The translations under genes and the position numbers were made by a program. A DNA stretch of 64,000 nt, taken from contig OX031065.1 of NCBI GenBank assembly GCA_943736015.1, positions 37,152,427 through 37,216,426 of the forward strand, written 5' to 3'. The stretch's first letter is position 1. The number at the start of each line of letters is the position of its first letter. This DNA comes from Tridacna crocea. Its lineage: Eukaryota; Mollusca; Bivalvia; Cardiida; Cardiidae. Under the pieces are notes generated by a model that saw only the letters and a program-made list of their open reading frames with translations, had not been told where the DNA came from and searched no databases. Below, in pieces: positions 40,957-52,900 of the stretch.

Positions 40957-43900
40957 CTTAATGAAATGGTATAACCCAATCTTAACTTTTTCCTTTCAAT
41001 ATACAAAAAAGAAACTTTCGTCAACAGTGTTGATTAAGATCAGACTGTACAGAATTTGTGGTCTAATCTCTGACAGTGTACTGTCCACTTCTGTATTCCA
41101 AATTAGGACAAAACTGTCTCTTTGTCTTTGAGTAAAAGTGTGTTTGAGACCATTGGAAAAAATTCATTCATTTATTTGGTGGTGAAAAGATTTATCATGC
41201 CAACATTTACATATTGGAATAAACTTTCAACTTGAATATGTTTGAAGGAGTCGTATCTTCTTCAAGTGCAAGAACAATTTCTTAATTCTTTACTACATGA
41301 CAAAATTTTGGACTTTACCAAACTGACAGCATTTGCAGACTACAAAATAAAGGTGACTGAAAAATTGAAATTTGTTATGGGATGGGTAGAAACACTGTGG
41401 GAAAAGGAGAAAATGCTGGTTACCAGCATTTTCTCCTATTCCCACAGTGTTTTCAAAAGGCTTCTTTCTCAGGGTCGTCAAAAGTTGGAATTGTGTGGTA
41501 ATGGGTAAACTCTTTACTACATGACAAAATTTTGGACTATACCAAACTGACAGAATTTGCAGATGGAAAAAAAAATCATTGTTGTCTTTGACAGCACAGA
41601 AAACATTTTGGAAAAAGGAGAAAATGCTGGTAACCAGCATTTTCTCCTTTTTCCACTATGTTTTCAAAAGCCATCTTTCTCAGTGTCGTTAAAAGTTGGG
41701 ATTGTGAGGTAAAGAGTTAATCTAAGTATGCTTCAATTCTTTCATACATCTTTTTTGTAGTAATATTATTCTTCAAGCTCTTCAGTCATACCGATGATCA
41801 GATGTTGGAATTTTTAAACAGCCTAATCTTTAGAGAATCAGTCAACCTGGTATGATAATCAACAACAAAATTTAACTCATCACTAAACGACGATATTTTA
41901 GGTTTGTTCAAATAGAAAGCATTTGCAGACGACAAAATAAAAGTGACTGAAAATTTGAAATTTGTTTTGTGAAGGGAAGAAAACATTGTGGGAAAAGAAG
42001 AAAATGCTGTTTTCTAAAGGCTTCTTTCTCAGGGTCGTCAAAAGTAGGGATTGTGTGGTAAAAGCTTAAGCACCATTACCATTAACTCTTTACCACATAA
42101 TCCCGACTTTCAGTGATTCTGAGAAAGAAGCCTCTTAAAAACATTGTAGGAAAAGGAGAAAATGCTGTTTACATGCATTTTCTCCTTTTTCCACAATGTT
42201 TTCTACCCTTTTAAAAATAATATTTCAATTTTTGAGCCACCTTTTCTTTGGGTCATCTGCAAAAACTTTTAATTTGGATTCGTCCAAAATTTTGTCATTT
42301 GGTAAAGAGGCAAGGACTGGTGTTATTGGAACAAGAATTTAATGGTGAATATACACATGAAATAATGAAAAAAATATCATCAGGATTTTCACCTGTTTCC
42401 ACAATGTTTTCTACCAGAGATCTTTAACTCATATACCAATTTTGAATTTGTCATCTGCCAATACATGCACTTTGGAAAAGTCTTTTAATATACCTGATGT
42501 ACTTGAATGATCAAGCTGTAGACAAACTCAATGTTTATATTTAAATTTATAAAGAGTTATGTTTATCTCTTTACCACACAATCTCGGGTTTTAATGACCC
42601 TGTGGAAGAAGTCCTTTGAAAACACTGTAGGAATGGTTACCAGCATTTTCTCCTTTTCCCACAATGTTTTCTACCCTATCACATACAGTAATCATCTGTT
42701 TCGCTACATTCAATATGTTGTGTGCAAATGCTTTGAATTTGGTCTAGGCCTGAATTTTGTTATTTGGTAAAGAGTTAAATCACTTTTGTATCATCTGATA
42801 TAAGGAGTAAACAGGCTCACCATTCAGTCCATAAGGGCTAAAGACCCTTCTCTCAGTGAGAACAGAAAGGGTCAGAGACTTTCTCCACAAATATTCTCTA
42901 ATGACCCCATCTCCACCCTGATATTGACCATCTCCTCCCGTCTTGGGGTTCAGATGGAATCGCTTTAGTATTACTGGGTATCTACAATAAGATGATATGC
43001 CCTGACTTAGCTAGAAAAGCATGTTTTCCGCAAAAAATCGACTAGAATTGAAAGCCCAATGTATGACAAGAAAATGTGAAAAAAAATTAAACAAATACCA
43101 ACTTGTTATAGGGAAAGGCACATTTTGGAACAATGTTATTAAAAATATTCATGTGCATGGGTATAAAATGTCCTATAAAAGTGCATTTTTTTAACAAAGA
43201 TTTTAAAAATCCTCTGACATACCCAATGAGCATAGAATGTCATATAAAATGTATCTTTTTGAACAATGTTTTAATTCTTTACCAAACAACAAAATTGTGG
43301 ACATGTCCAAATCGAAAGCACTTGCTGATGACAAAATAAACATAAAATTGAAATTTGTTCCGTAGCAGGATAGAAAATATTGTGGGAAAAGGAGAAAATG
43401 CTGGTTACCAGCATTTTCTCCTTTTCCCACAATGTTTTTAAAAGGCTTCCATATCAGGGTCATAAAAACCAGGGATTGTTTGGGAAAAGGTTAACAAATT
43501 TGTATGCTGCATAGGCATAAAATGTCACATAAGCATGTTGTTGATCTTTGTCTCTTTTTCCTAGGACAAACAAATGTTTTATCTGTTATACCTGCGCTCC
43601 AATATTTCAGGATCAGTGATTCTGGTGTTGGTCATATGGGAATGCACCCCACTTCTCCCATGCCAATTAGGACCCTTTGAAGAATGAGCAGAATCATAGG
43701 TCATAGTTAAGAGCAATAGGTAATTTACCCAATAAGCATTCTTTCCTAATACTAACACTGTAGTTATTCACGAAGTTTGCTTAATTTTTACCACAAAACA
43801 AGAATTTACGTGAAAGCACTGCAAGTTCTGCATTAGTGTGAAAGCATTTTTGTAGATTACAAATTACAAGTGGTTCAAATAATTAAATTAACCTTTGACA

Positions 43901-46900
43901 TAGAAGAAAAGATTTTGGAAAATGGAGGAAATTCTGCATACTAGCATTTTCTCCTTTACCCAAAATAAATTCAAAAGCCTTCACTCTTGGGGTTGTTACA
44001 ACTAGGGACTGTGTAGTAAACTGATAAGCATTTCTAATAAGTTCCAATAGCATGTTTTCTACCAAAGGCATATCTATTTCCAACAAACTATCAGAACTTT
44101 CAGACCTTCGCAATTCAATCACTCTCTAACAATGACTCAGAATTTCCACATCACAGAGTTTTAGTCTTTGCCTATATTTGTTTCCATTTATGTGTCTGTC
44201 AAATTCTACTCTTCCCTACCAGCTTCACTTCAGCAGGGAGAAATAGCACAGATGAGGTTGCTCGTACATACATTAATTAATCAAAACAAGGTAATAAACT
44301 GATATATTATATAACTTACTGCCCCAGCACCCCCTGCCACTGTCTCATAGTGTCCAAAATGTTCATCTCCAAAAGTAATGTTGTTCATACACCCCTAAAA
44401 TCATAAACACATGTATACATCATGATATTGTTAGAGCTTAAAAATGCTTATAATAACTTAAAATACTCTTATTTATAGTAAATTTCAGGAACATGCAATC
44501 TGATCTAGGACAAACAGTTTGATTTGACTGTAAGACATATTCTCCCCAAAAAGCTCATGGTTTGCAACATTTAAGTGCTTTCTACACACTGAAAATTTCT
44601 GATCAAATCATCAAAGGCTCATTAAATTTACACTGGTCTGGTATACTGCAGAATGACTGTTAAACCACAACACAGACTAACAATCCTGAAGAAGAATGAC
44701 TTCAGCTTAATAACATTTTCCTTGACGAGTTTAATAAAATCTTATCTCAAAAGCCCACAAATGTCAGATTCTTTTTATCACATTACGATATTTCACAAAA
44801 TACAGATCAGATGATGCAAAAACATTCATAAATGCACCCGCGGTATTTTCCATTCACTTGTATGAAATGCGTACAAAATGACGTCAAAAATGACGTCACG
44901 CAAGTGTGATATTAAACGTGTGTGAGATAAAGGCTTGCTTAATAACATTTCCCTTGACTCGTTTAATAAAATCTTATCTCAAAAGTCCACTCATGTCAGA
45001 TCCTATATATCTCACCTGAGATGCTGCACATGTTCCAAAGGCTTTGAGGATGACATCAACTATCCGTTGAGATGTTAAAACATTGCCCCCGACTACGGCA
45101 GCATTGTCAGAGGGATCCAGAATACTTCCTGGAGGAATAATGACTTTAACTGGCTTCAAACAACCCTGTAAACAGTACCATTCAAAATGTGTCAGTAAAT
45201 AGCTTCACTTCATGTTAAGCATAAAACCTTCCAGAAAAAGGTAAAGTGAAATACACATTCAATGCATGATGTACTCAAATAAAAGATTTTTGCATATGCT
45301 TACAGAAATATAAAGAATCTCCCTGATACCTTTACGAACAACATGGATGGCTAAAAAAGTATAGGAAATAGCCTGAACCTATAATTTCTTTTCAAACAGG
45401 CATCTGCATTCAACCAAATAAATCTTATCATTAGATACATGTGAAAACCACACGTGTAGACACAAGTCTTCACAAGTAGATGGATACTTCTATAGACTTT
45501 TAAAATATCAGTAAAATAAATTTCATGAAATTAAAGGTGGCCCTTCAGATTTTGGGATGAAAATTTTACAAAAGTGCAAAAAAATCATCCTTATACTCCC
45601 AAAGCCTTTTAATTTTCATTCATAAAACCCCAGTTGTCGAAAACGGTCCAACAACACAAAAGATTAGAGATTTACTACGGCACAGGTTGACACCAACGGG
45701 AGACACATTCTATTTTTAGATGATCAATTTGCTCATTTACTTACAGGAATACACAGAAGAAGCTTCAAACATAGCGTCTGAAGAAGACATTATGGAAAAT
45801 AATCATTACATGTTTGTTATGATAGGGAATATAAGCGTTACGAGGCACGTGCCAGTCACTTGACATTCCCACAATGCTTTATTGATTTTTGGCGTGAAAT
45901 CTAAAAATTCCTTAAGAGGCTACGTAGCCTTTTAAGGGAATACCATCAAAAGCATTTTTTTTTGTAATTTTATGAATCTTAATTATTGATAATTTGTATT
46001 ATTTTTTCATATGAATTTCAGTGATATATATTTATAGTTTTTAATTTGGTGAGATGTAAAAATTCTAAATACCCACCTTTAAGACTGGTTTGGACTGTGG
46101 CAAAATTTAGTAAAAACTTGAAACTAAGTCAAGGGAACACCATGGAATCTTCAGAGTTCTACATGTTCAAAATTTGATAGTAGGAGCACTTATGTTATTT
46201 TAGAAGGGTCACAGCCATTCTTTCGTGCTTTATGTCAGACTTCAATAAATCATTTTGCAATTCTTATTAACCCTTTACCAGACGACAAAATTTTAGCCTT
46301 GTCCAAATTGAAAGCATTTGCAGACGACAATTTCAGTGTGCCTCAAGCGGTGAAATATTTCTTTGATAGACTATAGAATAGAAAATATTGTTACCAGCAT
46401 TTTCTTCTTTTCCCACAATGTTTCATAAGGCTTCTTTTCCAGGAGCGTCAAAAGTCAGCATTGTGTAGTAAAGGGTTAAAGGATGAGTAAAGTACAGGAA
46501 CTTGACATTCTATATTCAAAATATATGATTAACTATGAAAAAAAATGCTTCTTTGTATAGAACGAAACACAAGGTGTTTCTTTATATATGTCTATGAAAG
46601 TATTTTTTCTCATATTTAATCACATAGTTTGATACTAGAATGTCTAATTCCTGTGGGGCAAAGTTTCAGTGCAACTAAACTGAGAAAAAATGAGAAGGGG
46701 GGGGGATGATTCAGTCATGACAACAGAGAAACAGGTTGACAAATTAATGGATGGATAGATGGAAAGCCAGACAGGCCAGTCAAGAATAGCCCTGAAAAAT
46801 ATCAGTTTTCAACTCTTTACCACGCAAGCAAAATGCAGGCTTTTTAAAATTGTAAGGATTTGCAGACCACAATATAAATGTGGCACAAATAGCAAAGTTT

Positions 46901-49900
46901 GTCTTTGATAGGGTGGAAAATATGGTGGGAAAAGGAGAAAAAGCTGGATACCACAATCTTTTCTACAGCCTTTTTGCCCAGGGTAGATAAAACCAGGGAT
47001 TGTTTGTTAAAGGGTTAAAAGGTATATCGATCATAAGCATACTGATGTATTTAATGATCAACTCTACCCATGAAGTCTTTTGATATATATTATAGGAATA
47101 AAACAATATGCTTGTAAACAGGTTTCTTGGGGGGGGGGGGGGGGTCCCCATGCATGATGTGTTCCACCTTTCACCATATTCATATTTTAGCCACATTTGT
47201 CAAAGATTTCAATATGAACATGTTTCAAGTTCTGTTGACTAGTAATATTACATGTTAGAACAAGCAATTTCGTTGAAATGATATCCCCCGCCGAAAAAGA
47301 CCTTTTTTGATACAAACGTATAGGAGGTATTCTGTTTTGCATGTACATGTGGCCTTTTTGTTATTGGTCCATGAAGAAATTATACATTAAGCTCCCTTGT
47401 TCCATGGCACAGGATTTCATTAGATAAAACAAGAGCCGTCAGAGACGGGTTATGCTCCCCGAACGAGTGCTTGTCATAAAATATATGAAATTGATAAAAA
47501 TTCACTTCGTTTATCCTAAAAGAACCTGTTCATGCCCCCCAAAATTTGAAGTGAAAAGGCAATTACTATCTTAGAGATAGCCAACACAAACTTGAAGAGG
47601 ACAATAAGCCCCCTTTAAGCCCCCTTTTCCCATAAGACAATATTGGATCATTGAAATAAAAACAACGGGTGTGTGATTTGTGGCATTTTTAAATAATAAT
47701 TCAAAATTCGAAATTTGATAAAATTTTGAGCAGTCATGTAGTAAATATTACATAAAACAATTTTTTACATGAAGCCCCCTTTTCCCGAGACGCAGCCTGA
47801 AATTGAGAAACAGGAAGAGAGGTACCTGGGCAACGTTCCAACAAGTTCAGATTTGAAATTTAACAAAGTTTTGAGCACCGATAAAGGAGATATTAATTAG
47901 TGAAAAACAATTTTTTCCATGAAGTCGCCTTTTTCCGTGATGCAGCCTCAATTTGAGAAAGCAGGAAAGACATATTTGCGCATTAATAATTAATAGATTG
48001 AAAAAAACAAAGGGCACATGTTGAAACTTGTAGAAAAAGATGGAACCATGAAATTTCATGAAATTTTGACAAAAACTGAACAAGATATAAGTAAAAATTG
48101 CAATTTTGCATTAGGGCCCCTTTTTCCTTGTCATTATACAAGAAACCCCCTTTTTCCATGACAGAGGGTCAAATTGAAAAACACATAGATAAAGAAACAA
48201 GAGCACATGGTGAAACTTTGAAAAAACAATATAACCATGAAGTTTAATGAAATTTTGACCAAACCTGAATGAAATATTAGTAAAAATTGGAATTTTGCAA
48301 GAAACCCCTTTTTTCCATGACAGAACGTCAACTTAAAAATGCCCAGATTAAAAATAGCAAGGGCACATGCTAAAACTTTCCATAAACAATATAACCATGA
48401 AGTTTCATGATATTCTGACAAAAACTGAATGAGATATTGGTAAAAATTGCAATTTTGCATTAAGCCCCTTTTTTCCATGACACGGGGTCAAATTGAAAAT
48501 CCGAGAAAGATACGTCGGCGCCTTACCCGAAGGAGTTCATATATGAAGTTTTCTCCAATTTGGTCCAGGGGTTGTGGAGAAATCGAGTTTTGAAGAGAAG
48601 ACTCCAAACATTAAAAGTGTACTTAAGTGTAACTTAAGTGAAACTTAAAATCGCTCTCAGTCGGCCATTTTGCATCGAATCAAAAGAACAAAAAAAGTGT
48701 CTCGGGAGAATGGGTCATTGTATATGTATATAAAGTTTCACGAAATTCCGTCCAATGGTATTGGAGATATTTGCCGGGACGGACACACGGACGGACGGAC
48801 GGACGGACGGACAACGCTAAAACTATATCCCTCCGCCTACGGCGGGGGATAATAATTCATCCTTTTCCTGTAGAATTTAAGAATTTACCACACCTGATTT
48901 AAAGGCACATCATGGCCCACCATGCATCTCAGACAGTAAATTAATGCAGACAAAGTTACTGCCCTTGGTGCATTTAGATTGCCATACACTTCATAAGAAG
49001 ACCCAGTGAAATCACAGACGGCTGTTCCCTGAAACAAGAGTGTACAAAGAAATATACTTAACAAGAGACGAAACTCTTTTGGTTTATATATCAAATAAAA
49101 ACATATTTTTTTTCTTTCTTAGAGTGATAATTGATCACCAACCCCAAGATAAAAGCATCTCACCATTCCAAACATCTTTGCAAGCCAAGGGTTATGATCC
49201 ACGACGCCTTGGCTGATCGAGCTTGATTTAGACAATCACCCAATACACATTTTCATTGGTTGCAACTAGCCACAGCTGCATCAAATCAAATCAAATCGTT
49301 TGTAGCATTTCATCTTTGATAAAAATAGAACAGGGTCGCGATAAAAATAGAAGGTAAACATGAATACCTCCATGGATGTTGCAGGATCTGTAATGATTTA
49401 TTACCTAAGAAAACTGTCGAAGTATGTTTGTGGTTATTGCTTCGTGTTGAATTATTCTATTCGTAAGCAGTTAGTAAAACGTCATTTCATTGGCTTTAAG
49501 AAATATGATGTAAAGGGAGATAACATGCAGCATCCAATAGGGGGTGTGTTGCGGGAATCTCGAAATCGGGCTCAATCCGCCAAGGTAAGATCCACATAGT
49601 GATCTTAACCTTGGCTCGCGAAGATGCATTCCAAAATCATGACCACTATTTCCAGTACCAATGTAAAGTTACCTGTAGATTTTAAACCCATGAAACTAAC
49701 TGTCTATTTACACAACTTCCTTATGATCAGCAAATTTTCACTCTTTTCATACTTTTTCACTATACATTCTACTACATCTATAATTCTACATTTGTTGTTG
49801 TTGTATGTGACCAAACAATTTTCTCTCTGCCTGAGCACAATTCCAATCTTAGCTGCAGAAAAGGAAATTGTCTTTAAATGTAAGAGCCACATCGCCCTTG

Positions 49901-52900
49901 AAATATTCTGCACTATAACTTCCATTTTTATGATCGATTTTATAGGGTTTTTTTTGTATGTATTCTGTGTGATTTCAGCCTGTGAAAAGAGTGAGCTAAT
50001 TTGACCTTAGCCTGAAAAAGGAGTCGAGATGTTCCCCCCACCTACCTGTTTGGCATCTATGTCCACCTTCAGTGCTATCTTTGCTCCATTATCCATAAAG
50101 TCTTCAGCATACAAAGATGTTGTTCCTGTCCTATTTAAGGTTTCCTCAGCAATAACTTTAAGCATGTCTCTCACTGCAAGTTCTGCATTAGCCTGCAGTA
50201 CAAAATAAAATCATGTTATTGAACTCTAAGTCCCACTGAAAACCCCTTTTAACTCTTTATAATTCATTGGTCTATAAACTTTTATTCTTGAAAATATCAT
50301 TGGAAAGGAAAAGGAGACTTCAACCATGAACTGTTTAAGTCGGGATTACATTCACTTTGAGTATTTCAAAGAGACAAAATTATCTTTTTTAATGCTTTGA
50401 ATCCTTGGAAAGAAGACTGGCAAAACATTCTGGCAAATTAAGAAAATGCCACACACAATGTTTACTACATTATAAAAGACAAGTCTAAGTTAAAGTACAT
50501 TTACATTGCTCTCTGAAAGCATTTACAATATGGGGGAATGTACACTTTAACTCTTTACCACACAATCCCAACTTTCAAAGACACTTAGAGGGAAAGCTTC
50601 TGAAAACATGATGGGAAAAGAAGAAAATGCTGGTCTCCAGCATTTTCTCCTTTTCCCACAATGTTTTCTATCCTTCCAAACACTAATTTCAGCTTTTTGA
50701 TTCAAATTTGATTTGTCGTCTGCATATGCTTTAAAATTGAACCAGACTAAAATTTTGTCATGTGGTAAAGAGTTAATAGTCAGGTAAACAGTTAAAATCA
50801 TTTATAGATGAAAATGTGCCTCATCCCCCCCCCACCCTGTCAAAAACATTAACCTACATTAACCTACCTGTATATGAGACATATAGGCCTGTACCACATC
50901 GAGGCCATACTCATCAATTAGGCCTAGTATGAGATTGATTCCCTTCTGATTAGCAGCTACTTGGGCTTTAAGGTCACTTAAATTATCATGAAGATTACGG
51001 GTTCCACTACTTCCTGGAAACATTGCAGGATCATTCAAGGCTTGTGTTACAGCTGCAGTGAGATAATATGCAATTTCCATTATTCTCATATGCAATAACA
51101 TGACTGGAAAATACCAATGGCTGCCTAAGGGCATTAAAAAACATGAAAACGACATTGGCTGTCTGAAGAAATGAAACTAACTAATTCACTTTTGATACAG
51201 TTCTGGCCAAGATGACTAAACAAAGATGAAAACAAACAAGTAGATCCAATATTACTTAACCCTTCCCCAAACAATCCCTGGTTTTTACGACCTTGAGATA
51301 GAAGCCTTTTAAAAACATTGTGGGAAAAGGAGAAAATGCTGGTAACCAGCATTTTCTCCTCTTCCCACAATGTTTTCTATCCTGCTGAGAAAAAAAAATC
51401 AATTTTTGAGTTCCATTTATTTTGTCGCCTGCAAGCTCTTTCCATTTGGACCAGTGTAAAATTCCGTGGTTTGGTAAAGACTTAAGACAAAATAAATGTA
51501 ATATCATATCATTATACTACACTTGCAAGTGACACTTTAATAACCTTACAATATTGATTCTTTAAAACTAATATTTTAGAACCTTGAATAATTATCATTA
51601 TTTCAGTATTTTTATTGTGGTAAAAAATTAAAATTTACACAGTAACATACCCTCCTCCTGAAATTCTCCTCCCTTTACAAGTTTGAAAGACTTGAATACA
51701 GCCCCTTCCTCATGAAGATATTTAGAATGAGGTGGCATTGACCCTGGAGTTATCCCCCCTATATCAGCATGATGACCTCTACTGGCAACAAAAAATACTG
51801 GCTGAGGATTGTCTTTGGTAAATACCTGCAGTTAAAATGTTGTGATACTGTTTCCCTTAACTCTGTACCAAATGGAAAAATTTCAGACTTCTCCAAATTG
51901 AAAGCATGACAACAAATACCACTACAATCATTGAAGTTGAAGTCTCTGGACTCAAAACCAATTCTATCCATGGTATTTCCTAATGACCTAGGTTTTAAGT
52001 CGGTGGTGACCTATATCTAAGTGCATCTGAAATATAATATGAAGCTTACAACTAAGTTAACTCTTTACCACGCGACAAAATTCTAGACTGGTTCAAATTG
52101 AAAGCATTTGCAGACGACAAAATAAAGGTGACTGAAAAATTGAAATTTGTTCTGGGAAGGGTTGAAAACACCGTGGGAAAAGGAGAAAATGCTGGTTACC
52201 AGCATTTTCTCCTTTTCCTACAGTGTTTTCAAAAGGCTTCTTTCTTAAAGCTGTAAAAAGTAGGGATTGTGTGGTAATAGGTTAAATAACAGTTCCAGCA
52301 AAAAAGTAGCAGTTAGATAAATTTTTCCTAATAGGACTTCAACCTAATTTTGATCATGGGTGTCACAGATACAAATCAAGATAATGTCCAAGAAAATATT
52401 CAAATTAACCGTCATTCAGATTCAAGCAAAATGAAAGCTTCAAGAGTGGGATTTTTTCATTCTTTAATTTGACCTAGTGACCTAACCCTAACTCTGGATG
52501 ACCATTTCTGATTTTGTTCTATTTGGAAATAGAAAATTCTGACCAAGTTTTAGTTCTCTCGGTGTAACTGTTGATGATAGATGTAGAACTATTCATGATA
52601 CAGTTATACAAATATTGACCTTAATTGAGAATGTTCAGGTGAGCTGAATAGTCATTTGCTCTTCCTTAGCCCTTTACCAAACAACAAAATTTTAAACTGG
52701 TCCATATTGAAAGCACTTGCAGACTACAAAATAAAATTAACTAAAAAATTAGACTTGGTTCCAGTAGGGTAGAAAACATTGTGAGAAAATGAGAAAATGC
52801 TGGTTACCAGCATTTTTTCCTTTTTCCACAATGTTTTCAATAGGCTTCTGTGTATGGGTCGTAAAAACCAGAGATTTGTTTGGTAAAAGATTAAGATATA

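Noticed and set aside
44878..44897. TGACGTCA-like CRE promoter element
   Set aside because: Two TGACGTCA-type matches occur in an OPLAH intron without other promoter features; too short to support a call.
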